Assembly: GCA_028704435.1 (NCBI GenBank)
Contig: JAQWFL010000005.1
Span: 1 to 64,000 of the forward strand
Length of the DNA stretch: 64,000 bases
Direction of reading: 5' to 3'
Source of the DNA: Anaerostipes sp.
GTDB lineage: Bacteria; Bacillota; Clostridia; Lachnospirales; Lachnospiraceae
Shown here: piece after piece, positions 18,084 to 27,545 of the stretch
Numbering within the stretch: position 1 is the first letter of the stretch
How the letters are laid out: each line of letters begins with the position of its first letter
Position numbers and translations under genes: made by a program
Notes under the pieces: generated by a model
Databases searched by the model: none
What the model was told of the DNA's origin: nothing
Seen by the model: only the letters and a program-made list of their open reading frames with translations

Positions 18084-19253
18084 ATGAAACGTATATTTTT
18101 AATTGTGCTAGACAGTGTAGGTGTTGGTGAAGCACCAGATGCGGCCAAGTACCATGATGAGGGAAGTAATACAATCTATGCCGCATCTACAAGTAAATAT
18201 TTTCATATGCCTAATTGTGAGAAACTAGGATTGTCTTCTATTGATGGGGTGAAACTTGCCCATAGTGAGTGCAAAGATATTGTTGGTACCTATGGAAAAT
18301 TAACAGAGCAGTCTTGTGGAAAAGATACAACTGCGGGACATTGGGAAATTGCAGGGATGATTTCAAAAGAACCATTTCCTACATATCCTCAAGGATTTCC
18401 AAGGGAGATTATAGATGAGTTTGAAAGACAGACCGGACATGGAACCTTATGTAATCAACCATATTCAGGAACAGAAGTTATAAAAGATTATGGAAATGAG
18501 CATATGAAAACAGGGAACTTCATTGTGTATACATCTGCTGACAGTGTATTTCAAATAGCAGCTCATGAAGAAATTATTCCTTTAGAGGAATTGTATCAAG
18601 CCTGTAGAACTGCACGAAAGATCTTAACTGGAAAGCATGGAGTTGCCAGGGTAATTGCCAGACCATTTGTGGGAACAGACGGCAGTTTTACAAGAACTTC
18701 CAATCGACACGATTTTTCTTTGGAACCACCAAGAACTACGATGTTAGATCAATTAAAGGAATCAGGATTAGATGTCATTGGGATTGGCAAAATCCATGAC
18801 ATTTTTGGAGGAAAAGGACTGACAGAGTATTCTTATACGAAAGGAAACGAAGATGGAATTGAGCAGACAATAGAATGGATAAAAAAAGATTTTAATGGAT
18901 TATGCTTTGTCAATCTGGTAGACTATGATATGCTATATGGACATCGAAATGATATTGATGGGTATGCAAAGGCGTTGACTTATTTTGATAAAAAACTTCC
19001 TAAGATAATGGAGTTATTAAAAGAGGGTGATATTTTAATGATAACTGCAGATCATGGATGTGATCCATCCACAGCGTCTACGGACCATTCTAGGGAGTAC
19101 ATTCCGTTGTTGATGTACACTTATGGACAAAAGAGTCCGTATAATATTGGAATTCGTTCAACTTTTGCAGATATTGGAAGTACAGTGTTGGATTATTTTG
19201 ATGTGGAATCAAAACTAGATGGAACCAGCTTTTTGGAGGAACAGAATAAATGA
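18084..19253 (+). CDS. deoB: DeoB, phosphopentomutase
   Basis: It interconverts ribose/deoxyribose 1- and 5-phosphates in nucleoside salvage. The 389-residue Mn2+ enzyme of the alkaline phosphatase superfamily has metal motifs DSVGVGEAPDA, KDTTAGHWE, VDYDMLYGHRND and ADHGCDPSTASTDHSRE. GAGGTG sits before ATG 18084. The stop overlaps the next start (ATGA), suggesting an operon with the flavoprotein downstream. Confidence 0.95.
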   Translation: MKRIFLIVLDSVGVGEAPDAAKYHDEGSNTIYAASTSKYFHMPNCEKLGLSSIDGVKLAHSECKDIVGTYGKLTEQSCGKDTTAGHWEIAGMISKEPFPTYPQGFPREIIDEFERQTGHGTLCNQPYSGTEVIKDYGNEHMKTGNFIVYTSADSVFQIAAHEEIIPLEELYQACRTARKILTGKHGVARVIARPFVGTDGSFTRTSNRHDFSLEPPRTTMLDQLKESGLDVIGIGKIHDIFGGKGLTEYSYTKGNEDGIEQTIEWIKKDFNGLCFVNLVDYDMLYGHRNDIDGYAKALTYFDKKLPKIMELLKEGDILMITADHGCDPSTASTDHSREYIPLLMYTYGQKSPYNIGIRSTFADIGSTVLDYFDVESKLDGTSFLEEQNK

Positions 19254-20464
19254 TATACGACGTTATCGTAGTTGGTGGTGGAGCATCAGGAATGATGGCT
19301 GCAATTACGGGAAAAAAACATGGAAAGTCAGTTCTTTTACTAGAACGTATGGATAAGCTTGGAAAGAAAATTCTAGCAACGGGGAATGGAAGATGTAATT
19401 TGACAAATGACTGTGTGGAGGAAACTTCTTATCGAGGAAATCGGCCAGGATTTTCTGAATATGCATTAAAAAAGTTTTCTCAAGAAGAACTTCTTTGTTT
19501 TTTTCAATCATTAGGAATGCTGACCACTCAGATAAATGGATATTATTATCCTGCTTCTTTGCAGGCATCTACTGTAGTGGAAACTTTAGTTGAGACAATG
19601 AGACACTTAAAGATAGAGATTGAAACTGGTGTAGAAGTATCAAAGATTGAACATCTGGTAGATTTTTATCAAATGAGGAATAAAGATGGAAAGACTTATA
19701 AGAGCAGACAAGTCATTCTTTCAACGGGAGGAAAGGCACAAGAAAAGCTGGGAAGTAATGGAAGTGGATATGTACTAGCAAAGCAGCTAGGGCATCATAT
19801 GACAGATGTATACCCAGGATTGGTAGCCTTAGAATCATCAGATACATATTTTAAGAATCTTCACGGTGTAAGACAAGTATGTAATATAAAAGTATTTGTC
19901 AACGACAAGGAGGAAGCATCACAACGAGGAGAAGTCCAATTTACTAAGTATGGGATATCCGGAATACCAGTATTTCAAATCAGTCGTTATACAATCAGTG
20001 CATTGAGGAAGAAAAAGAAAGTAGTGATTGAACTAAATTTAATGCCAGATATGCTTACTTTAGAAGAAACCATGGAACAGATGAAGAATTTGTGTGAATA
20101 CAAGACAATAGAACAATTCTTAAATGGATGTATGAATTGTAAATTATCAAAATGTATTTTACAACGATGTAAGATAAAACCCACTGTTTCGGTTTCAAGG
20201 ATGTCCCATACCAACTGGCAGAGCATGCTGGATATGATAAAACATTTTCAAGTTGCTGTTTCAAATTATAAAGGATTTGATATGGCCCAGGTAACAGTAG
20301 GGGGCGTTGATACAAGAGAAGTCATCCAAGAAACATTAGAATCAAAATACCACAAAGGTCTATTTTTTACAGGAGAATTATTGGATGTAGATGGAACTTG
20401 TGGAGGATACAATTTACAATGGGCATTTTCCTCAGGATATATTGCCGCAATGAATTTAAAATAG
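19250..20464 (+). CDS. FAD-dependent oxidoreductase of the HI0933/BaiN-like family
   Basis: This 404-residue flavoprotein has the dinucleotide-binding GGGASGMMAAI at residues 8-18, the family marker KILATGNGRCNLTN, and a C-terminal GGYNLQWAFSSGYIAA FAD-binding motif. Members include BaiN, a bile-acid enzyme, but most are uncharacterised, so a substrate should not be assumed. It overlaps deoB by 4 bp and is followed after 7 bp by a second flavoprotein. Confidence 0.85.
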   Translation: MIYDVIVVGGGASGMMAAITGKKHGKSVLLLERMDKLGKKILATGNGRCNLTNDCVEETSYRGNRPGFSEYALKKFSQEELLCFFQSLGMLTTQINGYYYPASLQASTVVETLVETMRHLKIEIETGVEVSKIEHLVDFYQMRNKDGKTYKSRQVILSTGGKAQEKLGSNGSGYVLAKQLGHHMTDVYPGLVALESSDTYFKNLHGVRQVCNIKVFVNDKEEASQRGEVQFTKYGISGIPVFQISRYTISALRKKKKVVIELNLMPDMLTLEETMEQMKNLCEYKTIEQFLNGCMNCKLSKCILQRCKIKPTVSVSRMSHTNWQSMLDMIKHFQVAVSNYKGFDMAQVTVGGVDTREVIQETLESKYHKGLFFTGELLDVDGTCGGYNLQWAFSSGYIAAMNLK

Positions 20465-20471
20465 GAGAATT

Positions 20472-22037
20472 ATGTTAAGAATCAATCAGATAAAGTTACC
20501 TGCAAATCATACGAAAGAACAATTAGAAAAAAAGATATATCAGGCAGTACCAAAGGAATTTGTGGAATCTTACCACATTTGGAAGCAATCCATTGATGCT
20601 AGAAAGAAAGATAACATATGTTATGTATATTCGGTAGATATTAAAGTGACAAGTGAAAGTAAAACATTAAAACATGATAAAAGATATCAGATACAAAAAG
20701 TGAATACAAAGTCATATAAAATTCCAAAAGCAGTGAAAGAATATGAACATGCTCCAGTGATTGCTGGATTTGGGCCAGCCGGTATTTTTTGTGGTTTGGT
20801 TTTGGCAAGAGCAGGACTAAATCCTGTAATATTAGAACGTGGTGCATCTGTAGATGAACGTCAAGAGGATGTAAAAAAGTTCTGGGAGACTGGAGTTTTA
20901 AATACAGAATCTAATGTTCAATTTGGAGAAGGTGGGGCAGGTACATTTTCAGATGGAAAGTTAAACACAATGGTAAAAGACAAATTTGGAAGGAATCGAT
21001 TTGTATTAGAGACACTTGTGGAATATGGAGCACCAGAAGAAATTTTGTATGAGGCAAAACCCCATATTGGAACTGACTTGCTTTGTAAAGTAATTTCTAA
21101 TATTCGAGAAGAGATTATAAGCTTAGGAGGAAAGGTACATTTTCATTCTAAAGTGACAGACATTGTTGTGAAGGAAAATCATATTACAGATGTTGTCGTT
21201 AATGACACGAAAACAATACCTTGCGATGTTTTAGTATTGGCACTAGGTCATAGTGCAAGAGATACCTTTGAGATGCTACATAAAAAAGAACTTGAAATGA
21301 CACCAAAAGCATTTGCAATGGGAGTTCGTGTGGAACATCCAAGAAAGTTCATCAACCAGTCCCAGTATGGAAATGATTATGAGAAGTATCATTTACCCAC
21401 GGCGTCCTATAAATTAACCTATCATACGAAAGAAGAACGTAGTGTATATTCATTTTGTATGTGCCCAGGCGGATTTGTAGTCAATGCATCCTCAGAAGAA
21501 GGAAGGCTTACTGTAAATGGAATGAGTAATCATGATCGTATGGCGCAGAATTCTAATAGTGCAATTATTGTAAATGTAACACCAGATGATTTCTATGGAC
21601 AGGGACCTTTAGCAGGGGTGGAATTTCAGCGTTATTGGGAAGAGAAAGCTTTTGCTGTAGGAAAAGGAAAGATTCCAGTACAGCGTTTGGAAGATTTTAA
21701 TGAAAATAGAGAATCAACAAAGTTTGGTACCATAACACCAGATACAAAAGGTGAAACAAGTTTTGCAAATGTAAGAGACTGTCTTCCAGACTTTGTTTCA
21801 GAGGGGATAGAAGAAGGTATGAAAGCGTTTGATTTGAAAATACATGGATTTGCCAATCCAGATACGTTATTACTTGGAATTGAGGCAAGAACTTCATCAC
21901 CTCTTCGTATAGAACGAGATGAATCTATGCAAAGTCAGATAAGGGGAATTTATCCTTGTGGAGAAGGTGCTGGATATGCTGGGGGAATTACGTCAGCGGC
22001 CATGGATGGAATTAAAACGGCAGAAAATATTTTATAA
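20472..22037 (+). CDS. NAD(P)/FAD-dependent dehydrogenase (COG2509-type)
   Basis: This 521-residue protein has a short N-terminal domain (1-90) of alpha/beta type, then a FAD-binding Rossmann fold starting VIAGFGPAGIFCGLVLARAG. Conserved blocks are QFGEGGAGTFSDGKLNT, CPGGFVVNAS and the C-terminal GEGAGYAGGITSAAMDG. It belongs to a large uncharacterised family often seen in Firmicutes. A terminator follows. The substrate is unknown. Confidence 0.85.
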   Translation: MLRINQIKLPANHTKEQLEKKIYQAVPKEFVESYHIWKQSIDARKKDNICYVYSVDIKVTSESKTLKHDKRYQIQKVNTKSYKIPKAVKEYEHAPVIAGFGPAGIFCGLVLARAGLNPVILERGASVDERQEDVKKFWETGVLNTESNVQFGEGGAGTFSDGKLNTMVKDKFGRNRFVLETLVEYGAPEEILYEAKPHIGTDLLCKVISNIREEIISLGGKVHFHSKVTDIVVKENHITDVVVNDTKTIPCDVLVLALGHSARDTFEMLHKKELEMTPKAFAMGVRVEHPRKFINQSQYGNDYEKYHLPTASYKLTYHTKEERSVYSFCMCPGGFVVNASSEEGRLTVNGMSNHDRMAQNSNSAIIVNVTPDDFYGQGPLAGVEFQRYWEEKAFAVGKGKIPVQRLEDFNENRESTKFGTITPDTKGETSFANVRDCLPDFVSEGIEEGMKAFDLKIHGFANPDTLLLGIEARTSSPLRIERDESMQSQIRGIYPCGEGAGYAGGITSAAMDGIKTAENIL

Positions 22038-22041
22038 AGAA

Positions 22042-22079
22042 GAAACCTCTATATTGCGTTGCTTATAGGGGTTTTTCTT
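22042..22079 (+). terminator. Terminator before the nrd operon
   Basis: AACCTCTATA (22044-22053) pairs with TATAGGGGTT (22064-22073), one G-T pair, followed by TTTCTTT. Confidence 0.75.
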
Positions 22080-22085
22080 TTGTGT

Positions 22086-22101
22086 ACACAATATGTTGTG
22101 A
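22086..22101. promoter_or_regulatory. Candidate NrdR box upstream of nrdD
   Basis: ACACAATATGTTGTGA agrees with the known NrdR box (acaCwAtATaTwGtgt) at all but two positions. It overlaps a 12-bp palindrome, TTGTGTACACAA, at 22080-22091. It lies just upstream of the -35. NrdR boxes usually come in pairs about 31-32 bp apart; a clear second box was not found. nrdR itself is at 31609 in this window. Confidence 0.65.
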
Positions 22102-22110
22102 TTTCCTCTA

Positions 22111-22139
22111 TTTACATCCCTTGCGGATAGAGTTATAAT
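22111..22139 (+). promoter_or_regulatory. Promoter of nrdDG
   Basis: TTTACA at 22111-22116, 17-bp spacer, TATAAT at 22134-22139. Confidence 0.6.
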
Positions 22140-22165
22140 ATGATGGCAGATGAAGGGAGATAGAT

Positions 22166-24328
22166 ATGAAGGTAATAAAGAGAAATGGGCACAAAGTAGA
22201 ATTTGATCCGTCAAAGATTGAGAGTGCAATACTAAAGGCTATGCGATATGGCAGTGGAATTGTGGATGAGCAATGTGCTAAGGATATATCATATGAGATT
22301 CACGAAGAACATCAATATGATGTGGATATTAGTATTTATAGAATTGAGGATCGTGTCTTTGAAAAATTAATTGAAAAGGGACAGATATTAACTGCAAAAG
22401 CATATGAAGGATATCGAAAGGTCAGAGAATTTCAACGTCAAACCAATACCATTGACAGTGAGGTATTTGGAATTGTGACAGGCGAGAACAAAGAGGCTAT
22501 GGATGAAAATTCAAACAAAGATCCTCATATTTTAGCTACACAGCGAGACTTAATTGCTGGAGAATTTTCAAGAGATTACTGCCGCAGGAATATGCTTCCA
22601 CCTAAGATTGTACAGGCTCACGATGATGGAATTATTCATTTTCATGATATGGATTATTATATTCAAGAGATGCATAACTGTGATTTGGTTGACTTAAAGA
22701 ATATGTTTAAAGAAGGAACCGTGATTAATGGAAAACTAATTGAGACACCAAAGTCACTTCAAACGGCATGCACAGTTGCAACTCAGATTGTCCAGCAGGT
22801 TGCCAATGGACAGTACGGAGGGCAGACTATTTCACTTTCGCATTTAGCTCCTTATGTTCGAGTTAGTTTCCAAAAACATAAAAAGACCGTTGCAAAAGAG
22901 GGATTAGCAATTAATCGTGAATATACGCAACAGGAGATTGATATGATTGCAGGAAATCGTTTAAAAGACGAGATTGTCTCAGGGATTCAAACAATCCAAT
23001 ATCAAATTAATACATTCTCCACAACCAATGGTCAGGCACCATTTTTGTCTGTTTTCATGTATTTAAATGAAGAACCAGAATATGTAGAAGAGACAGCTAT
23101 GCTAGTAGAAGAGATGTTACGACAGCGTTATAAAGGAATGAAGAATCAAGTGGGAGCATACGTTACTCCTGCATTCCCTAAATTATTATATGTATTAGAT
23201 GAGAACAATGTACCACAAGATAGCAAATATCGTTATTTAACAGATTTGGCAGTAAAGTGTGTTGCAAAACGTATGATGCCAGATTTTATTTCTGCCAAGA
23301 TTATGAAAAAGAATTATGATGGAGAAGTATATCCATGTATGGGATGTCGAAGCTTTTTATCTCCATGGAAAGACGAACAAGGAAACTATAAGTGGTACGG
23401 AAGATTCAATCAAGGTGTAGTTACTCTAAACTTAGCTGATGTTGGATTGTCTGCAGATAAAGATATGGACAAGTTTTGGAGGATTTTAGAAGAGCGTTTG
23501 AAGCTTTGCAAAGAAGCACTAACACTTCGTCATGAAAGTCTAAAAGGAACTTATTCTGATGTAAGTCCAATTCACTGGCAGTTTGGTGCTCTTGCACGCC
23601 TAAAGTCAGGAGAGACGATTGATTCCTTGTTAGAGAATGGATATTCTACAATTTCCTTAGGGTATATTGGATTATATGAGTGTGTACTTGCATTATTAGG
23701 AGAATCTCATACAACACCAGAAGGAGATGGATTAGCTGTCCGTATTATGGAAAGATTACGTGCAGCATGTGATTCATGGAGAGCTGAAACTGGTCTAGGA
23801 TTCAGCCTATATGGAACACCTGCTGAATCTACAACTTATACATTTTCAAAGGCATTGAAGAAGCGCTTTGGTGTTATTGAGGGAATTACAGATAAAGATT
23901 ATCTGACTAATTCTTATCATGTGAATGTAACTGAAGAGTTAGATGCATTTGAGAAGCTTGGATTTGAAGCGAAGTTCCAGACAATCTCATCTGGTGGAGC
24001 AATTAGTTACGTAGAGGTTACAAACTTAAATCAGAACACCGAAGCATTGTCATCTTTGGTTGATTATATGTATGATACAATTCAATATGCTGAGATTAAT
24101 ACAAAATCTGATTATTGTCAGGAATGTGGATTTGATGGAGAGATTTTATTAGATGATAATCTTGAGTGGTACTGTCCAAACTGTGGCAATCGTGACCATA
24201 ATACATTGAATGTATGCCGAAGAACCTGTGGTTATTTAGGAGATAATTTCTGGAATAAAGGAAGAACCCAGGAGATTGGAGAACGTTATGTTCATTTAGA
24301 TAATCATGTTCATGAGGTGTTAAAGTGA
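22166..24328 (+). CDS. nrdD: NrdD, anaerobic ribonucleoside-triphosphate reductase
   Basis: This class III, oxygen-sensitive glycyl-radical enzyme makes deoxyribonucleotides. The 720 residues comprise an N-terminal ATP-cone (about 1-95), the catalytic barrel, and a C-terminal zinc site (CQECG and CPNCG). The radical site is RTCGYLG with Gly about 689. GGAG precedes ATG 22166. The stop overlaps the start of the activase gene nrdG. The upstream NrdR box suggests repression when dATP is plentiful. Confidence 0.97.
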   Translation: MKVIKRNGHKVEFDPSKIESAILKAMRYGSGIVDEQCAKDISYEIHEEHQYDVDISIYRIEDRVFEKLIEKGQILTAKAYEGYRKVREFQRQTNTIDSEVFGIVTGENKEAMDENSNKDPHILATQRDLIAGEFSRDYCRRNMLPPKIVQAHDDGIIHFHDMDYYIQEMHNCDLVDLKNMFKEGTVINGKLIETPKSLQTACTVATQIVQQVANGQYGGQTISLSHLAPYVRVSFQKHKKTVAKEGLAINREYTQQEIDMIAGNRLKDEIVSGIQTIQYQINTFSTTNGQAPFLSVFMYLNEEPEYVEETAMLVEEMLRQRYKGMKNQVGAYVTPAFPKLLYVLDENNVPQDSKYRYLTDLAVKCVAKRMMPDFISAKIMKKNYDGEVYPCMGCRSFLSPWKDEQGNYKWYGRFNQGVVTLNLADVGLSADKDMDKFWRILEERLKLCKEALTLRHESLKGTYSDVSPIHWQFGALARLKSGETIDSLLENGYSTISLGYIGLYECVLALLGESHTTPEGDGLAVRIMERLRAACDSWRAETGLGFSLYGTPAESTTYTFSKALKKRFGVIEGITDKDYLTNSYHVNVTEELDAFEKLGFEAKFQTISSGGAISYVEVTNLNQNTEALSSLVDYMYDTIQYAEINTKSDYCQECGFDGEILLDDNLEWYCPNCGNRDHNTLNVCRRTCGYLGDNFWNKGRTQEIGERYVHLDNHVHEVLK

Positions 24329-24822
24329 GATATGCACAGATAAGAAGAACTGATATTTCTAATGGAATTGGAATTCGAACAGCGCTGTTCGTTCAAGGAT
24401 GTACAAGACATTGCAAAGGATGTTTTAATAAAGAGACCTGGGATTTTGATGGTGGAATGGAATGGTCTGTTGATGTGGAGGATGAATTTATTGATTTAAC
24501 TGCAAAAGAACATATCCATGGAGCTACTATTTTAGGTGGGGAACCCTTTGATGTGCCCAATCGAAAAACTGTAAAACACATTTTACAGAGATTACGAATG
24601 GAAGTTCCAGAGAAAAATACATGGATGTATACATCTTATTTATTTGAAGATATTCTAAAAGAGGATCCTGAGATTTTAAAATATATCTATGTTCTTGTAG
24701 ATGGACCGTTTATAGAAGAAGAAAAAGATATGAAACTTCGGTTTCGTGGCAGCAGGAATCAAAGGGTTATTGATGTACCAAAGTCATTAGAGCAAAGAAA
24801 AGTTGTTTTAAAATTAAGTTAG
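24325..24822 (+). CDS. nrdG: NrdG, anaerobic ribonucleotide reductase activating protein
   Basis: A 165-residue radical SAM activase with the CTRHCKGC cluster motif near residue 31. It generates the glycyl radical on NrdD. The GTG start overlaps the nrdD stop (GTGA), giving coupled synthesis. ATILGGEPFD is the family Gly-Gly-Glu motif. Length is normal. Confidence 0.95.
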   Translation: MRYAQIRRTDISNGIGIRTALFVQGCTRHCKGCFNKETWDFDGGMEWSVDVEDEFIDLTAKEHIHGATILGGEPFDVPNRKTVKHILQRLRMEVPEKNTWMYTSYLFEDILKEDPEILKYIYVLVDGPFIEEEKDMKLRFRGSRNQRVIDVPKSLEQRKVVLKLS

Positions 24823-24858
24823 TAAAGAAAGAGAGTACAATGTATTCTCTTTCTTTAC
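24822..24858. terminator. Long hairpin after nrdG
   Basis: GTAAAGAAAGAGA (24822-24834) and TCTCTTTCTTTAC (24846-24858) form a 13-bp perfect stem; inner bases extend it. There is no strong U tract after it, so termination is likely but not certain. Confidence 0.55.
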
Positions 24859-24887
24859 TTGTATTCTGGTGAAAAAAAAGATACAAT
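24859..24887 (+). promoter_or_regulatory. Promoter of proB
   Basis: TTGTAT at 24859-24864, 17-bp spacer, TACAAT at 24882-24887. Confidence 0.45.
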
Positions 24888-24918
24888 ACATTTTGTATGA
24901 TAACCATGAGGAGGAAAC

Positions 24919-25776
24919 ATGAATAACCGAGAATTATTAAAAGATAAGAAGAGAATTGTTGTAAAAGTAGGAACATCTTCTTTGATACATAAAAAAACAG
25001 GAAACATTAATTTGTTTCGATTGGAAAAGTTAGTACGTGTGCTGACGGATTTGCACAACAGTGGAAAAGATGTTATTTTAGTGTCATCTGGAGCAATTGG
25101 AGTGGGGTATAAAGCACTTGGACTTAAGAATCGTCCCGATTCTCTTCCATTGAAGCAGGCTTGTTCTGCCATTGGACAAGGTCAGTTAATGATGATTTAC
25201 CAGAAGCTTTTTGCCGAATATAATCAGGCATCTGCACAGATTTTGATTACAAAGGAAACTATGCTCAATGATGAACGAAGATTTAATGCAAAGAATACAT
25301 TTGATCAATTGTTGGATTTAGGTGTAATTCCAATTGTAAATGAAAATGATACCGTTTCTACAGAAGAAATTGAATTTGGAGATAATGATACTTTATCAGC
25401 TGTTGTTACAGCTGTGGTAAAAGGAGATTTATTGATTCTCTTAACAGATATTGATGGACTTTATACAGATGATCCCCATAGGAATCCCCAGGCTAAACTG
25501 ATTTCTGAAATTTCAGAGATTGATGATACCATTGAAAATATGGCAAAAGGAGCAGTTTCCAAAGTGGGAACAGGAGGGATGGCAACGAAGATTGCAGCAG
25601 CGAATATTGTTACAGATGCAGGAGCTGACATGGTCATTGCCAACAGCGAGGATTTAGGAGATTTACTTCGAATTGTAGATGGAAAAGACATAGGATCACT
25701 CTTCCTTGCCCACAAGCGTAAAAACTTTAATTTCAAGACCTATTTAACAGAGCGTCCATATTTTAGAAAGGGATAA
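24919..25776 (+). CDS. proB: ProB, glutamate 5-kinase (no PUA domain)
   Basis: It phosphorylates glutamate for proline synthesis. It is an amino-acid-kinase fold with VVKVGTSSL at the N-terminus, VSSGAIGVGYKALG, PIVNENDTVS and LLTDIDGLYTDDP. At 285 residues it lacks the C-terminal PUA domain of longer ProB proteins; short forms occur in many Clostridia. proA is not adjacent. AGGAGG precedes ATG 24919. The DUF896 gene follows after 2 bp. Confidence 0.93.
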   Translation: MNNRELLKDKKRIVVKVGTSSLIHKKTGNINLFRLEKLVRVLTDLHNSGKDVILVSSGAIGVGYKALGLKNRPDSLPLKQACSAIGQGQLMMIYQKLFAEYNQASAQILITKETMLNDERRFNAKNTFDQLLDLGVIPIVNENDTVSTEEIEFGDNDTLSAVVTAVVKGDLLILLTDIDGLYTDDPHRNPQAKLISEISEIDDTIENMAKGAVSKVGTGGMATKIAAANIVTDAGADMVIANSEDLGDLLRIVDGKDIGSLFLAHKRKNFNFKTYLTERPYFRKG

Positions 25777-25778
25777 GA

Positions 25779-25988
25779 ATGAACGAAGACAAAATTAAAA
25801 GAATTAATGAGTTATACCATTTAGAAAAGTCGGTTGGTTTAAGTGGTGAAGAAAAGAGAGAACAAAAAAAGCTAAGAGCAGAATATATCCAGTCGGTTCG
25901 AGCTAATTTACGTGGACAGCTGAATCATATTAGTATTCAGAATGATGATGGAAGTATTACCCCTTTAAAGCCAAAAGGAAAACATTAG
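25779..25988 (+). CDS. DUF896 (UPF0291, YnzC-like) protein
   Basis: A 69-residue helical protein with the family pattern RINELYHLEKSVGLSGEEK and LRAEYIQSVRANLRGQL. The Bacillus relative YnzC is SOS-linked, but the function is unclear. It is co-transcribed with proB (2-bp gap). Confidence 0.88.
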   Translation: MNEDKIKRINELYHLEKSVGLSGEEKREQKKLRAEYIQSVRANLRGQLNHISIQNDDGSITPLKPKGKH

Positions 25989-26015
25989 AAATTTTTAGCT
26001 GTTTTGTGTAATATC

Positions 26016-26045
26016 TTGACATTTTTTTAAGAAATATGTTAGAAT
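26016..26045 (+). promoter_or_regulatory. Promoter upstream of the rnf operon
   Basis: TTGACA at 26016-26021, 18-bp spacer, TAGAAT at 26040-26045. Transcription would begin just before a hairpin with a U tract (26052-26088). Confidence 0.6.
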
Positions 26046-26051
26046 ATTGTG

Positions 26052-26088
26052 TGACAAAGGAGTCTGATGACTCCTTTTTTCGTTGTCA
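26052..26088 (+). terminator. Terminator-like hairpin in the rnf leader
   Basis: AAAGGAGTC (26056-26064) pairs with GACTCCTTT (26069-26077), followed by TTT. An outer pair TGACAA (26052-26057) and TTGTCA (26083-26088) can extend the stem. It may end the proB transcript, or act as an attenuator for rnf because the promoter lies immediately upstream. Confidence 0.65.
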
Positions 26089-26212
26089 AACTATCGGTCA
26101 TAAATTTTAATTATGAATATTATCATATTTTTTCATTATAGAAAGGTTGATTTTATTTCATAAAGAACTTATGATATTAGATGGAAAAAAGAAAAAGAAA
26201 GGAAGTCTAAAA

Positions 26213-27532
26213 ATGGCATTGTTTACGTTTAGTGGCGGTGTACATCCTAATGACGGAAAAGAATATGCAAAAGATTCCCCAATTAGAGAGTACCTACCAA
26301 AAGGAGATGTTGTTTTACCAGTAGGTCAACATATCGGAGCACCGGCTTCACCAATTGTACAAAAAGGTGATAAAGTGCTGGTTGGTCAAAAGGTTGCCGA
26401 AGCGGGTGGGTTTGTATCAGCGAACATCTTTAGTTCGGTATCAGGAACAATTAAGGCGATTGAGCCAAGAATTACCCCAGCGGGAGCGAAGGTGAATTCT
26501 ATCATTATTGAGAATGATGGAAAGTTTGAACAAGTAGAATTTCAAACAAAACCCTATGCAGATATGTCTGCAGAAGAGGTAAAGGAAGCAATTAAAGAAG
26601 CAGGAATTGTTGGTCTAGGAGGAGCAGGGTTTCCTACTCATGTAAAATTAGCACCAAAGGATCCAGATAGTATTGAGTATATTATTGTAAATGGGGCTGA
26701 GTGTGAGCCTTATATTACAGGTGATTACCGTATTATGATGGAAACTCCAAAGGAAATTATTGAAGGGTTGAACATTGTCCTTGATTTATTTCCAAAAGCA
26801 AAGGGAATTATTGGTGTTGAGGACAATAAAAAAGATGCAATTAAGATTATGCAGGATGCCGTAAAGGGTGAAGCGCGAATTGAGATTGCACCACTTAAGA
26901 CAAAGTACCCTCAAGGAGCAGAGCGTTCTTTGATTTTTGCTACAACAGGTAGAAGTATTAATTCCAGTATGCTTCCAGCAGATGCAGGGTGTATCGTCAA
27001 TAATATTGCGACTATTGTCGCAATTAAGGAAGCGGTTATTGATGGAAAGCCATTATATGAAAGACTTGTAACTGTAACTGGGGATGCAATCAAAAATCCA
27101 AGCAATTTTAAAGTTCGTACAGGAACAAATATTAACGAATTAATTGAGGAATGTGGTGGATTCAAACAAACACCAGAAAAAGTAATTTCAGGTGGACCTA
27201 TGATGGGTATGGCCATGTTTACTACAGATGTACCTGCAGTAAAAACATTTTCGTCTTTATTGGCACTTACAAAAGATGAAGTGTCTGCCAATGAAGCCAG
27301 CAATTGTATTCATTGTGGAAGATGTGTCAGCGTCTGTCCTCAAAAGCTAATGCCGGCTAAATTATCTGTATTAGCTGATCATGGAGAATTCGATGCATTT
27401 GAAGCACAGTATGGGGCAGAGTGTGTGGAATGTGGATGTTGTTCATTTATTTGTCCAGCAAAGAGAAACTTAGCACAATCTATGAAAACAGGTCGTAAGC
27501 AGGTTTTAGCAAATCGAAGAAACAGAAAGTAA
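26213..27532 (+). CDS. rnfC: RnfC, Rnf complex Fe-S/NADH-side subunit
   Basis: The Rnf complex couples ferredoxin:NAD+ electron transfer to Na+ or H+ export. RnfC is a peripheral 439-residue subunit with a C-terminal pair of 4Fe-4S motifs, CIHCGRCVSVCP and CVECGCCSFICP, a flavin/NADH region around GLGGAGFPTHVKL, and the N-terminal barrel-sandwich. ATG 26213 matches the family start MALFTFSGGVHP and has AAGGAAG upstream; the frame extends to 26147 without family sequence. It is first of six genes in the order C-D-G-E-A-B. Confidence 0.95.
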   Translation: MALFTFSGGVHPNDGKEYAKDSPIREYLPKGDVVLPVGQHIGAPASPIVQKGDKVLVGQKVAEAGGFVSANIFSSVSGTIKAIEPRITPAGAKVNSIIIENDGKFEQVEFQTKPYADMSAEEVKEAIKEAGIVGLGGAGFPTHVKLAPKDPDSIEYIIVNGAECEPYITGDYRIMMETPKEIIEGLNIVLDLFPKAKGIIGVEDNKKDAIKIMQDAVKGEARIEIAPLKTKYPQGAERSLIFATTGRSINSSMLPADAGCIVNNIATIVAIKEAVIDGKPLYERLVTVTGDAIKNPSNFKVRTGTNINELIEECGGFKQTPEKVISGGPMMGMAMFTTDVPAVKTFSSLLALTKDEVSANEASNCIHCGRCVSVCPQKLMPAKLSVLADHGEFDAFEAQYGAECVECGCCSFICPAKRNLAQSMKTGRKQVLANRRNRK

Positions 27533-27545
27533 AGGAGAGGTACAT

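Noticed and set aside
22050-22135. Second NrdR box 31-32 bp from the first
   Set aside because: Neither flank at that spacing matches the consensus.
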